Positions 20,320 to 27,571 of a stretch of 35,233 bases of DNA are shown here, piece by piece. The notes below the pieces were generated by a model. It ran no database searches. It worked only from the letters and a program-made list of their open reading frames with translations, and had not been told where the DNA came from. Source of the stretch: an uncultured Solirubrobacterales bacterium (lineage in GTDB: Bacteria; Actinomycetota; Thermoleophilia; Solirubrobacterales; JACPNS01). Numbering within the stretch: position 1 is the first letter of the stretch; each line of letters begins with the position of its first letter. Both the position numbers and the translations under genes were made by a program. The DNA lies in the NCBI GenBank assembly GCA_937128795.1, contig CAKZMQ010000002.1:1-35233 (forward strand), written 5' to 3'.

Positions 20320-21925
20320 TGCCTACCTGCTCTTTGGACAGTGGCGGCACGCCCTCTTCGGCTTGCTTCTCGACTTCTGCGCGGTGCGCTTTGGCCACCG
20401 GGTATGTGCCTGCGATTAGTGCGTCCACCGCGTCGTCGTTTCCCTTCTTGAACTTGTTGGGGTCGTTCTTGTCGCGCTCATACGCCCGCATCTGCTTGAG
20501 CAGCGTCGTGTTGGTCGGACTGATTGCGAGAATGCGCGTCGACTCGCCCTCGTTCGCCCTGCGCATCAGCAGTCGCAGGTAGCGCACGCTGAGATCCTTG
20601 GCCGTGTTGAACGTGATCGGCACCATGCTCGGCCTGCCAGTCCGACTTACGCCGTTGTGCGGGCCAAGCGCCTTCTCAGCGATCGTGCCGAACGTCCTGG
20701 CCGACTGAGCGAATGACGAGTCGTAACGCGCGGCGGCGAGCCAGAACGGGTACTGGCCTGCGGCCTTAAGCATCCCCTCGGTGATCTTGTCCAGATCGAC
20801 GCGGCTGCTCGTGAACTCTTGCGGCGGTATGTAGAGCCCGCCGCGCTCCAGTTCCCAAACGACAATGCCAACGGTCGCGAAGTCTCCGAAGTCGATGCCG
20901 AGATAAATCTGACTTCGCATCGGCGGCGGCATCTTGCCCGACTTGATCAGCGCATCGAACTCCGCGCCCTTGCGCTTGGCAGCGCTGATCTGCGAACCAT
21001 CAAACACCAGCTGCGCATCTGGCCTCTGGAAAGCCTGCGAGGGCTTCTCGGGGTATTCGACCTCGAACCGCTCATCGTCGCCCATCGCTTCGCGCATCTT
21101 CTCGCGCCACGCATCGTCGCGGTCGGGTCGGTCGCGCCATGAAAGGAATACGTGAGCGAACCCAGACTCGCCGGACTCTGCCCGCGTCCACTGCTTGGCG
21201 AACTCTTCGCCTGCGCCGGACTCGCCGTTGCCGGTCGATATGACCGCGAGAGCACCGTCGCCTTCAAGCACTGGCGGCGTGTCGTCTACGAACTCAAGTC
21301 CAGCATCGTCTTCGCCTTCGGTCGTCGGCAGAATCGCTCGCCAGATTGCGTCGGCCTCTTGCGCGAAGGCGAACTCATCGAGTACCACGAGCGCAGCGGT
21401 CTCAAGTCGCGCGCTTCGCGCCTTCGCCGGCAGGGCTCGGATCACCGAAGTGCCGATCTGCAGCGTCGTTACCGCATCCTTGGCCGCTTTACCGCTCGCT
21501 GGCTCTTTCAGGTCGGTAAGTATGTGCCGCGAGAGCGGGTCGGCCCTGATGCGATCGAGCATCCGGCGTACACGGTCGAGCAACACTGCAGCATCGTCCT
21601 CGTTCTTGCAAAGGATCAGGATGCGCGCGCCCTGCTGGAAGATCGCCACCCAGAGCGCGTAAATCAGAACGATCCACGAAAGCCCCATGCGTCGCGCCTT
21701 GAGCACGACCACCTTGCGGTCGCGGTGCAAGGTCTCCAAGACTTCGATCTGCTTGGGCCACCACTTCGGTCGGAAGGCGCGACCGCTGACCGTCTCGATC
21801 GTCGCGTGGCGCTTGGCGAAAGTAACTGGCCCTGTCTCCGGATCGCGACAAGCCTTGAAGTCGGCCTTCTGCTCGGCTGCGAGCCGCATCCTGGCTTTGT
21901 CGAGGCTCTTCGCCTTAGTCGCCAC
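20312..21925 (-). CDS. Terminase large subunit
   Basis: A 537-residue protein with start taken as GTG 21925 (VATKAKSLDKARMR), giving an 11-base overlap with the small subunit; a longer in-frame start at 21973 would run deep into that gene. ATPase: Walker A-like KARRMGLSW (about 76-84), Walker B LVVLDE (about 179-184), coupling motif STGNG (about 230). Nuclease: YLGIDFGD (D345) and NDDAVDALI near 508. The motor packs concatemeric DNA into proheads and cuts it. Type of packaging, cos or headful, cannot be read directly. Confidence 0.9.
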   Translation of the reverse strand: MATKAKSLDKARMRLAAEQKADFKACRDPETGPVTFAKRHATIETVSGRAFRPKWWPKQIEVLETLHRDRKVVVLKARRMGLSWIVLIYALWVAIFQQGARILILCKNEDDAAVLLDRVRRMLDRIRADPLSRHILTDLKEPASGKAAKDAVTTLQIGTSVIRALPAKARSARLETAALVVLDEFAFAQEADAIWRAILPTTEGEDDAGLEFVDDTPPVLEGDGALAVISTGNGESGAGEEFAKQWTRAESGESGFAHVFLSWRDRPDRDDAWREKMREAMGDDERFEVEYPEKPSQAFQRPDAQLVFDGSQISAAKRKGAEFDALIKSGKMPPPMRSQIYLGIDFGDFATVGIVVWELERGGLYIPPQEFTSSRVDLDKITEGMLKAAGQYPFWLAAARYDSSFAQSARTFGTIAEKALGPHNGVSRTGRPSMVPITFNTAKDLSVRYLRLLMRRANEGESTRILAISPTNTTLLKQMRAYERDKNDPNKFKKGNDDAVDALIAGTYPVAKAHRAEVEKQAEEGVPPLSKEQVGNG

Positions 21926-22475
21926 GACGCTCGGCCAGCTTGTCGGCCAGCGCGTGCAGTTCGTCGGCCTCAAGGTCGGGCACGTCTACGCCGATCGTGT
22001 GCTTGACGGCTCCCGAATGTTCGACGGCGACGCGCTCTGAGCGACCCCAGCGATCGGGGAACTTGCGCTCAAGGACGGTCATCGGCGCTTGCCAGCCGTT
22101 GCCGCGCGTCAGCGCATCCATGAGCAGCATCGTCTCTGCGATTGCTTCGGCCTCTTTGAGGGACTGCAAGAAATCGACGTACAACTGCAACGATTCGGGC
22201 AACGGATCGCCTTGCTCGTACGTCTCGAGGTGTTCTTCGCCGATTGCAATCCAGTTGTAGAACGTGCGCTCAGCGATTCCGGCTGCTTGCGCTGCGACCT
22301 TCGCGTAGTTGCCAACCTTGACCAGTTCGATGATCTTGATGCCGACTTCGGGCGTGAGCATCAACTTCGACGGACGCCCGATGTTGCCGCTGTGCGCTCC
22401 GCAGTAGTCGCCGTCGTTCTTGGCATTGTTCTTGCAGGGGTTTCCTGCGGCGGTGGTTCCGCTGCACTTAGCCAT
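21915..22475 (-). CDS. Terminase small subunit with N-terminal zinc motif
   Basis: A 186-residue protein. Residues 1-30 form a compact Cys/His motif (C4, C14, C25, H28 in KCSGTTAAGNPCKN and YCGAHSG), known from several phage small terminases and related DNA-binding proteins. A helix-turn-helix follows (VGNYAKVAAQAAGIAERTFY, NWIAIGEEH), then a helical core (LLMDALTRGNGWQAPMTVLE, RKFPDRWG). It recognises the packaging site and regulates the large subunit, whose gene overlaps it. It overlaps the preceding small gene by one base. Confidence 0.8.
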   Translation of the reverse strand: MAKCSGTTAAGNPCKNNAKNDGDYCGAHSGNIGRPSKLMLTPEVGIKIIELVKVGNYAKVAAQAAGIAERTFYNWIAIGEEHLETYEQGDPLPESLQLYVDFLQSLKEAEAIAETMLLMDALTRGNGWQAPMTVLERKFPDRWGRSERVAVEHSGAVKHTIGVDVPDLEADELHALADKLAERRGD

Positions 22476-22657
22476 CAGTCACCCTCGCCAAGCAACTCAC
22501 GCGCCTTGTTCAGCGCTCTGCCGAGCCGGTTCCGTCGCTCCAACTTCGCGGACTCGCCCGGCATGCCACCGAGGTCATTGATCACCACGGCTTGCGCTGA
22601 GTTCGTGAGTTCGTCCAGCGCCTCGCGAAGTTGCTCGATTGTCGCCTCGTCAGCCAT
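22475..22657 (-). CDS. Small helical hypothetical protein before the terminase
   Basis: A 60-residue protein, ATG 22657 overlapping the preceding stop (TGATG). It has two helices: ATIEQLREALDELTNSAQAV and AKLERRNRLGRALNKARELL. It ends at the terminase small-subunit start with a one-base overlap. No family is recognised; it could assist packaging or fibre assembly. Confidence 0.55.
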   Translation of the reverse strand: MADEATIEQLREALDELTNSAQAVVINDLGGMPGESAKLERRNRLGRALNKARELLGEGD

Positions 22658-22980
22658 CAGAACGCCGCCGACTTGGTCACTCGCACAACCCGGTCTCCCG
22701 TGATGTCGGGCTGGCTCGAGTCCTGCCCACGCCACTCGTAGAGCCAGACGCCCTCTGCGTTGGGTACGTCCTCGATCCCGTATCCGTCTGCAGCCGAGCC
22801 GTTGTACGTGAACGTGATCGATTCGGTCGCGCCTGTCCGGCAGTTTGTACGAAAGGCCGTCGGCGTGGTCGACGGCGTGTACGGAGCGCCAGCACTGTCG
22901 GCGAAGACCACGGTCTCAACGACGGCCGTGCCTTCCTTGATCTGGTAATCCGGTGCGCGAGGTGGTTCGATTGCGCTCAT
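22657..22980 (-). CDS. Hypothetical beta-rich tail or fibre-associated protein
   Basis: A 107-residue protein. It opens MSAIEPPRAPDYQIKEGTAV and has alternating strands, TESITFTYNGSAADGYGIED, then GVWLYEWRGQDSSQPDITGD with RVVRVTKSA. The strand-turn pattern with a WxYxWxG motif resembles the N-terminal BppU-like or immunoglobulin-like domains used in baseplates. It is coupled by ATGA to the low-complexity gene upstream. Its location in the fibre block supports a tail role. Confidence 0.5.
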   Translation of the reverse strand: MSAIEPPRAPDYQIKEGTAVVETVVFADSAGAPYTPSTTPTAFRTNCRTGATESITFTYNGSAADGYGIEDVPNAEGVWLYEWRGQDSSQPDITGDRVVRVTKSAAF

Positions 22981-23396
22981 CGGTGGGTTCCCTTCGCTGT
23001 GTTGGCGGTCTTAGCTGCGTTGGCCGATCGAGTAGACGGGCTCGCGCTGGCGCCGGGGTTTGAGGTTTCGCTGTCCGCGGTTGGACGGGCTGAGCTTGAA
23101 GGCGTGGACGGGCGGTTGCCGCTGCTGCCAGCTGATGCGCTGTCCGGCGTTCCTGCGGCGCTTGGCTTGGCTCGCGTGGCGTTGGCCGTGACGTGCGCGG
23201 CGACTGATCGTGCGGTCGCTGTGCCACTGGTGACCATCATGGTCGCGGCGCTGCTTGTTGCGTCTGCTGAGCCGTGTCCGGTCGTCGCAGTGGCGGTTGG
23301 CGTTCCTGGGGGTGGGCCGAATATCTCAGCTACGTACCGCCCAAGCGCCGATACCCCACGGCCTAAAGCTGACTTGCCACCGGCTCCTAGCTTCAT
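22977..23396 (-). CDS. Low-complexity Ala/Ser/Thr-rich protein
   Basis: A 139-residue protein. Residues 1-30 look folded (MKLGAGGKSALGRGVSALGR, then YVAEIFGPPPG). The remainder is composed largely of A, S, T, P, N and G, probably disordered or an extended stalk. No SD is visible before ATG 23396; the stop of the upstream gene is two bases short of the start, so re-initiation is likely. An alternative Pro/Arg-rich frame (22916-23227) overlaps it but lacks coupling. Function unknown; place among fibre genes suggests virion-attached linker. Confidence 0.45.
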   Translation of the reverse strand: MKLGAGGKSALGRGVSALGRYVAEIFGPPPGTPTATATTGHGSADATSSAATMMVTSGTATARSVAAHVTANATRAKPSAAGTPDSASAGSSGNRPSTPSSSARPTADSETSNPGASASPSTRSANAAKTANTAKGTHR

Positions 23397-23400
23397 GGGG

Positions 23401-23688
23401 TTAGGTTTTTTGTGTTGCTTGCTGGACTATCTCGTCCGTGCGTTTGTTGATCTCGATTTGGCGGATCTTCGCGGCGGCCTGTTGTTGGGCGAGTTCTTCG
23501 ATGGTCGGTTCGGGAATCAGCGCTAGTGCTTGCAGTTGTCCGTTCGTGCGCGCTGCGCCGTCGCGTAGTCCTTGTGCTGTGGCAAGTAGCTTGTTCTTGG
23601 CCTTGCCCGTGAGTTCTTGGGCGGCGGCTTCAAGTTCTTCGGCGTTGGCGATTGCGGCGTTGTGGGACTGTTCGAGTAGTTCCTTCAT
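23401..23688 (-). CDS. Small helical protein of the fibre block
   Basis: A 95-residue protein, all-helical by composition: MKELLEQSHNAAIANAEELE, AAAQELTGKAKNKLLATAQG, then EELAQQQAAAKIRQIEINKR. It starts at ATG 23688 overlapping the fibre stop as TGATG. Coiled-coil tendency would fit a fibre-assembly chaperone encoded immediately after its fibre, but nothing proves this. No family recognised. Confidence 0.55.
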   Translation of the reverse strand: MKELLEQSHNAAIANAEELEAAAQELTGKAKNKLLATAQGLRDGAARTNGQLQALALIPEPTIEELAQQQAAAKIRQIEINKRTDEIVQQATQKT

Positions 23689-24698
23689 CAGTATCCGATC
23701 ACTCCTAACGGGTGTGAGTGCCAGCCGCCGTTAGCTCCGGTGCCGGTATCGATTTTTGAGTTGGATATGCGCCAAAGTCCTCCGGGTGTTGTGAGGACGC
23801 CGTACTGACCGAATGGGCCTGTAGTGGATGGGGCGCTTCTGTACCACGCGCCGTTTGTGGCGTCGTCGCCGTTGAGGTCGTTATACGTGCCGAATGCCCC
23901 GCCTTGCTTTGGTACAAGGTTGAGCGCAGTGAGGATGCCTGCTGGGTCCACAATGAAAAGCTCGTAACTGAATGTGTCGGCCCAGAGGACTTCCGGCAGG
24001 TTGACGGTGCAGCTTGCTTGCGTTACCACCATGACGTTTGGAGTAGCGCCAAGCGTTACGTTCAACGTGGCACCGATGTCGGTGTGAGCACCGAACACAC
24101 CTGCGGTTGGAATGACAATTCCGTTCACCAATATGCCCGTCGGATAGACGACTGCTGCCTCTACGTTCTCTGAAACTAGACCGAGGCCGTATGTGCCGCT
24201 CGTTGCGCGCTGAAGTCCGTTGTTGGCTGCGCCGACTCGCAAAGGGGGGCCGGTTGCAGTGCCGGGGATCAGCAGGCGATCAGTGAGCGTCAGGTTTCCG
24301 GCTTTGGTTTCTGCTCCGGTGGTGTGAAGTAGGTTCGTCGCAGAAGCATGGGCGGTTGATGCGCCGTCATGGGTGGCGATCAGTTCTGCGATGACTGCCC
24401 GCAGGGCTTCATCTGTGAAGCTCAGGTCAATTTCGGTTCCGACCGGAAAGACCGTTTGATTGCCGACCTTGATCCATGTTCCGTTTGTGACGGATGATCC
24501 AGTGATTGCCGTCACGGCGAAGATCGCGTCATCTGATCCGTCGTCGGCGTCGCCCTTGAACGTCAGCGGGAAGGTCGCGGAGGTTGGCGGATCGGGTTCA
24601 GCCCATGTGATGTCAAATGCAGTGGTGGAGTTGGCCGTCACCTCGTCATCGATGGTTCCTGACGGGGTGACTAGGGCATTAGTTGTTTGCTCGGCCAT
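23688..24698 (-). CDS. Tail fibre / receptor-binding protein
   Basis: A 336-residue protein. The N-terminal 115 residues are strand-rich (STTAFDITWAEPDPPTSATF). A stalk-like junction follows: ELIATHDGASTAHASATNLL and HTTGAETKAGNLTL, the His-Thr-Gly repeat style of phage stalks. The C-terminal 160 residues are Gly/Asn/Thr-rich (GGAFGTYNDLNGDDATNGAW, ending GGWHSHPLGVIGY) and form the probable receptor-binding tip. It is placed upstream of the terminase rather than after the tail genes. Its start overlaps the preceding membrane-protein gene by 20 bases. Confidence 0.65.
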   Translation of the reverse strand: MAEQTTNALVTPSGTIDDEVTANSTTAFDITWAEPDPPTSATFPLTFKGDADDGSDDAIFAVTAITGSSVTNGTWIKVGNQTVFPVGTEIDLSFTDEALRAVIAELIATHDGASTAHASATNLLHTTGAETKAGNLTLTDRLLIPGTATGPPLRVGAANNGLQRATSGTYGLGLVSENVEAAVVYPTGILVNGIVIPTAGVFGAHTDIGATLNVTLGATPNVMVVTQASCTVNLPEVLWADTFSYELFIVDPAGILTALNLVPKQGGAFGTYNDLNGDDATNGAWYRSAPSTTGPFGQYGVLTTPGGLWRISNSKIDTGTGANGGWHSHPLGVIGY

Positions 24699-24846
24699 GC
24701 ACCCAGTCCCATCTGTCCTTGAAGTCGTGCAGGCACAGGCCGATGCCTGCGGCGATCATTGCCGCACCTACTAAGCCGTGATGCAGCCTCCACCCGTACA
24801 CCCACACACGACGAAACTCTCTGTCGATGTAAAGCGGTGAGCGCAC
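24679..24846 (-). CDS. Small single-pass membrane protein
   Basis: A 55-residue protein starting at GTG 24846 with AAAGGA seven bases upstream and ending at TAA 24679. The sequence begins VRSPLYIDREFRRVWVYGWR, has a hydrophobic span GLVGAAMIAAGIGLCL (about residues 25-40), then LHDFKDRWDW. A positively charged end before the span predicts an N-in topology. It overlaps the fibre gene by 20 bases. It may be a holin component or a superinfection-exclusion protein; no family recognised. Confidence 0.6.
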   Translation of the reverse strand: MRSPLYIDREFRRVWVYGWRLHHGLVGAAMIAAGIGLCLHDFKDRWDWVHGRANN

Positions 24847-24858
24847 GGCGCGGTCCTT

Positions 24859-25083
24859 TCAGTGACGACGCTTCCGCGCCCTTGTGTAATCGTCTGGCTC
24901 CCATGCCGTGCCGATGTACGTTCCCGATCCGCCCCCGGTGTGTGCCTTGCGGAACACCTTTGGCGGTGCAGCAAACCCACAACCGCGAACTACGTCGAGA
25001 TCGACTGCGCCCTGCCTGCGAAGGTCGGATATCAGCCGGTCGCGCTCGTCTACGATGCGGCGGTAGTCGTCGTGTTCGTCCAC
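24859..25083 (-). CDS. Small hypothetical protein
   Basis: A 74-residue protein with start at GTG 25083 preceded by AAAGGAG; the upstream in-frame extension to 25170 is not protein-like. The N-terminal half is a charged helix (DYRRIVDERDRLISDLRRQG); the second half is Gly-rich with aromatic residues (KAHTGGGSGTYIGTAWEPDD). Its initiation region closely resembles that of the next gene. No family recognised. Confidence 0.55.
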   Translation of the reverse strand: MDEHDDYRRIVDERDRLISDLRRQGAVDLDVVRGCGFAAPPKVFRKAHTGGGSGTYIGTAWEPDDYTRARKRRH

Positions 25084-25115
25084 GGCGCGGCTCCTTTCGG
25101 TGTGAACGTGACCGG

Positions 25116-25283
25116 CTATAAACGGTGATGCTTGGTCAGCGAGTCGCCGGATTCGGCGGCGGACTTCCACTGACGCTTCTGGCGTGTGCGTTCAGCGCTC
25201 TTGTTCACCTGATCCTTGTGCGGCTTGCAGAGCAGGCACCCGCTGCGCGTTGACTTCGGGCCTTTGCGTTTGAAGTTGGCCAC
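25116..25283 (-). CDS. Small basic CxxC protein of a recurrent phage type
   Basis: A 55-residue protein with start at GTG 25283 (VANFKRKGPKSTRSGCLLCK), GGAGGA lying nine bases upstream. It has one CLLCKPHK motif and is strongly basic (18 K/R). Small proteins of this shape, with a Lys/Arg-rich start and a CxxCKxHK motif, recur in actinobacterial phages; their role is not known. The motif alone is too small for a full zinc site unless dimerised. The hairpin at 25314-25338 lies just upstream. Confidence 0.6.
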   Translation of the reverse strand: MANFKRKGPKSTRSGCLLCKPHKDQVNKSAERTRQKRQWKSAAESGDSLTKHHRL

Positions 25284-25313
25284 TGTGAAGATTCCTCCCG
25301 GTGTAAAGATGTG

Positions 25314-25338
25314 GCCGGTTGATTGCGGCTCAACCGGC
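25314..25338. repeat. Perfect nine-pair hairpin in an intergenic gap
   Basis: GCCGGTTGA, loop TTGCGGC, TCAACCGGC. It occupies much of the 91-base gap between 25375 and 25283. No U-run follows on the minus strand (CCACATCTTT), so it is not a clear terminator. It could modulate translation or RNA stability of the downstream small genes. Confidence 0.5.
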
Positions 25339-25374
25339 AAGGCCGTGCGGGATCATTGGCGTGGCCGCAAGTCC

Positions 25375-25671
25375 TTACGCTGCGGGTCGCAGCGTTTCGG
25401 TCGCGGGGTTCCGTGGTCCCAGCGGTAGGACTTCATAGCCATCCGGCCTCCACCCCTGCTCAACGTCGGACATCTGGTAGTCGGCGGTTGAGCGCCGCCA
25501 GTCCCAAAGCAATTCGCGCAGTACGTCTTTCTGCGCCTTTCGCTGAACGGTGTCGGTAAACGTTGCGTCCGTGAGGGTCAGCAACTTCCCGACCAACCCG
25601 TTCATTTCGTTGGGCTGGACTACGGGACTACGGCGGTCGCCAATCTGAATGGCGTTCTGGATTTCTGGCAT
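25375..25671 (-). CDS. Hypothetical phage protein
   Basis: A 98-residue protein, start at ATG 25671 behind AGGAG; an in-frame upstream start at 25749 would overlap the transglycosylase gene. It has a polar N-terminus (MPEIQNAIQIGDRRSPVVQP), a helical middle (DTVQRKAQKDVLRELLWDWR) and a C-terminus with GWRPDGYEVLPLGPR. No family is recognised. It lies between the transglycosylase-like gene and small genes of the fibre block. Confidence 0.55.
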   Translation of the reverse strand: MPEIQNAIQIGDRRSPVVQPNEMNGLVGKLLTLTDATFTDTVQRKAQKDVLRELLWDWRRSTADYQMSDVEQGWRPDGYEVLPLGPRNPATETLRPAA

Positions 25672-25721
25672 GTTGTTACTCCTGACTTGACTTGACTGTG
25701 CTTGTTCAGCCACCCAAGTTG

Positions 25722-26333
25722 TTACGGCCTGCACTCCCACTGCCGCCAACCGCCATCCGCCCGGACAGTGATCGCAGCGTGGTAAGCGTTGGCGTATGCG
25801 TTGAACCAGTCGCCGCGCATTCGGGCTTGGTGTGCATATGAGAGTTGGAAAAGTCCCGAGTAGCCACCGGAGTTTCGGGCGAATCGGTTGTAGCGACTTT
25901 CACACCACGCGACCCGCAGGGCTTCCGACGTGCGCCACCCGATACCGGCGTCACTGAACGCCTTCGGGATTGCGACCCTTGCGTTGGTGGCCAACTTTCG
26001 CGCGAGCCGGCGCTTGCGCTTTTGAACCGTCCGCTTGAGCTTGCGGTAGTGCGACACACATACCGGACGATTCTTGATTCGCTTACGGTTGATTGGTCTT
26101 CCGGTCACCCTGCGATTGACTCGCAGAAGGTGGTTCCACTTCGATGCAGGGATCGTGTGGCAGGTCTTGACCTTCGGAACTACAGGGCGAACCAGATTGT
26201 TCGACGGTTCAGGTGTCGCCTCAGGCGCGAAGGCCATGAGGAGCATCGACACGAGCAAAAAGGCGGCGATGCCAACTGCGCCGACGAATACGCCCAGCGC
26301 TTTGAGGATGCGTGTAACACGGATCGGGTCCAA
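25722..26333 (-). CDS. Membrane-anchored lytic transglycosylase-like protein
   Basis: A 203-residue protein. Residues 10-36 are a hydrophobic segment (GVFVGAVGIAAFLLVSMLLM). A basic linker rich in K/R follows (about 70-115). Residues about 130-203 match an SLT/goose-lysozyme-like core: LRVAWCESRYNRFARNSGGY, with E145 as the likely catalytic acid, then SGLFQLS. It would cut glycan strands, either as virion-associated enzyme for entry or as second lysis enzyme. The start is TTG 26333, with AAAGG directly abutting it, a poor spacing; the true start is uncertain. Confidence 0.65.
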   Translation of the reverse strand: MDPIRVTRILKALGVFVGAVGIAAFLLVSMLLMAFAPEATPEPSNNLVRPVVPKVKTCHTIPASKWNHLLRVNRRVTGRPINRKRIKNRPVCVSHYRKLKRTVQKRKRRLARKLATNARVAIPKAFSDAGIGWRTSEALRVAWCESRYNRFARNSGGYSGLFQLSYAHQARMRGDWFNAYANAYHAAITVRADGGWRQWECRP

Positions 26334-26567
26334 CCTTTCTCGATGAAGTCACCGACCCGCTGCTGTGCCGTTGTGAAATCAGGCGGCACGGAGCCAGTCA
26401 GTCGGTGCGGGTGCGCATCCATGCCGACCGCGACGGCCGCGCGTCAAATGGGCGCGCGGCACCTGCGGTCGTCTATGCCCCGTCGTCAGTGACAGGGCGA
26501 CTGCTCACGCGAGCAGACGATTGAAAAGGGTGGCCGTCCGTGGCCGGTGTCTCTTGGGGAGAGTGTC
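26334..26567. other. Hairpin-rich noncoding spacer (234 bp)
   Basis: The largest gap in the window. It holds three inverted repeats: GCCGCGCG/CGCGCGGC with a nine-base loop (26436-26460), CTGCTC-ACGC-GAGCAG (26501-26516) and GGCC-GTCCGT-GGCC (26532-26545). The last is followed on the minus strand by CACCCTTTTC, a weak terminator-like ending. The spacer separates the regulatory genes (26568-31149) from the lysis, fibre and head genes, so it may hold a terminator, promoter or structured RNA. No confident promoter was found in it. Confidence 0.4.
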
Positions 26568-26795
26568 CTAAGTGTTCGCGGCCTGCTCGATTGGAGCAGC
26601 GATCAGCGCCTCCATCCGGTGCACTGATCTAACCGCTGTGCGCGTCGGTAGTCCAAGCCGATTGGTCGCGCAGTCTTGAAAGTCGATTAGCCCTGCATCT
26701 GGGCGCACCTCGGACGTAAACCCCAAATATCGCCAGTGAGTATGCGGGTCACGGCGGGTAAGTCCACGGGTGAGGCCATGTTCAGTGAACCCCAT
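26568..26795 (-). CDS. Hypothetical phage protein
   Basis: A 75-residue protein starting at ATG 26795, 15 bases after the preceding stop. Its middle and end look coding (HWRYLGFTSEVRPDAGLIDF, then RTAVRSVHRMEALIAAPIEQ). SD is weak (GATGG immediately upstream). It is the last gene before the hairpin-rich spacer. No family recognised; small transcription regulators, including late activators, often occupy this position, but nothing specific shows that here. Confidence 0.5.
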   Translation of the reverse strand: MGFTEHGLTRGLTRRDPHTHWRYLGFTSEVRPDAGLIDFQDCATNRLGLPTRTAVRSVHRMEALIAAPIEQAANT

Positions 26796-26810
26796 CCATC
26801 GGACGGAAAA

Positions 26811-27341
26811 CTACGCCGCTCGACCGATCTTCGATAGCTCATACCTGATCTTGCGAATGCTGCGCTTTTCGTCACGCGATAGCCCTTCGACGTCGGCCAA
26901 GAGGTCTACCGATCCGATCGCGTTCTCGACGGTTGCCCGCCGCTTGACCATCGCCTGCTTGATGTCCAAGTCCGACCCGCTGCGCAGGTCTAGTCCCTCG
27001 CCCGAGTCGCAGGCGTCCATATCGTGGGCGCCCATCTGCTTGGCGATGTCATTCGTGTAGCCGCCCCCTGGTTTGAGCAGCCGTAGGTCGTGCGGTATCG
27101 CGGACTTGCCGAAGACGACGTGCCATTCCTCGAAGCCAAGTTCGTCGGTCACGCGCCAAACGTCTCGCACTTCGACCTTCAACGTTGCCGACCTCGACCC
27201 ATCGCGCTTCGCGGCGATGACCATCCCGACATGAAAAGGGCAGTTGAAGATTCCGTGTTCTGCCGGACGCGCCGGGAACTCGCGCTCAATCAGATCGCCC
27301 TTGCGAAGCGCGTCGTGCTGGGTTTCGGTGAAGACGATCAC
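26811..27341 (-). CDS. Hypothetical early protein
   Basis: A 176-residue protein, start taken as GTG 27341 in a GTGA overlap with the preceding stop. The N-terminal two thirds are strand-rich (VIVFTETQHDALRKGDLIER, CPFHVGMVIAAKRDGSRS, VEVRDVWRVTDELGFEEWHV), the C-terminal third helical (LLADVEGLSRDEKRSIRKIR). The first part resembles ASCH- or PUA-like small barrels in layout only. No family is confidently recognised. Confidence 0.55.
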   Translation of the reverse strand: MIVFTETQHDALRKGDLIEREFPARPAEHGIFNCPFHVGMVIAAKRDGSRSATLKVEVRDVWRVTDELGFEEWHVVFGKSAIPHDLRLLKPGGGYTNDIAKQMGAHDMDACDSGEGLDLRSGSDLDIKQAMVKRRATVENAIGSVDLLADVEGLSRDEKRSIRKIRYELSKIGRAA

Positions 27342-27571
27342 GACTTCACCACCCGGTACTGCCGGTACGGCTCGGCTTCGGTTCGTTCGTAGCTTTTGTG
27401 CGAGGCGTTGGTATAGCCAAGCTGCCACTCCCGTGACTCGACGACCCCGGTGGCGAGTGCTGATTCAAGGTCTTTTTTAGCCCGCGTCAGCGACCAGCCG
27501 ACGGCCTCGGCTACCTCGAGCGCGGAGTAGTAGCCGCCTCGATTGCGGAGCCAGTTGATTGCTGCACTCAC
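27338..27571 (-). CDS. Winged-helix DNA-binding protein
   Basis: A 77-residue protein, GTG 27571 in a GTGA overlap. The sequence VSAAINWLRNRGGYYSALEV, then AEAVGWSLTRAKKDLESALA and a wing-like TGVVESREWQLGYTNAS fits a single winged helix. It belongs to a run of four small DNA-binding proteins (27338-28151 and 30317-30583), likely regulators of the phage. Targets are not evident. Confidence 0.6.
   Translation of the reverse strand: MSAAINWLRNRGGYYSALEVAEAVGWSLTRAKKDLESALATGVVESREWQLGYTNASHKSYERTEAEPYRQYRVVKS

Noticed and set aside
22639..23526. 295-codon plus-strand open frame opposite the fibre-block genes
   Set aside because: Repetitive V/A/L-rich text caused by the complement of A/S/T codons; no start signal or domain.
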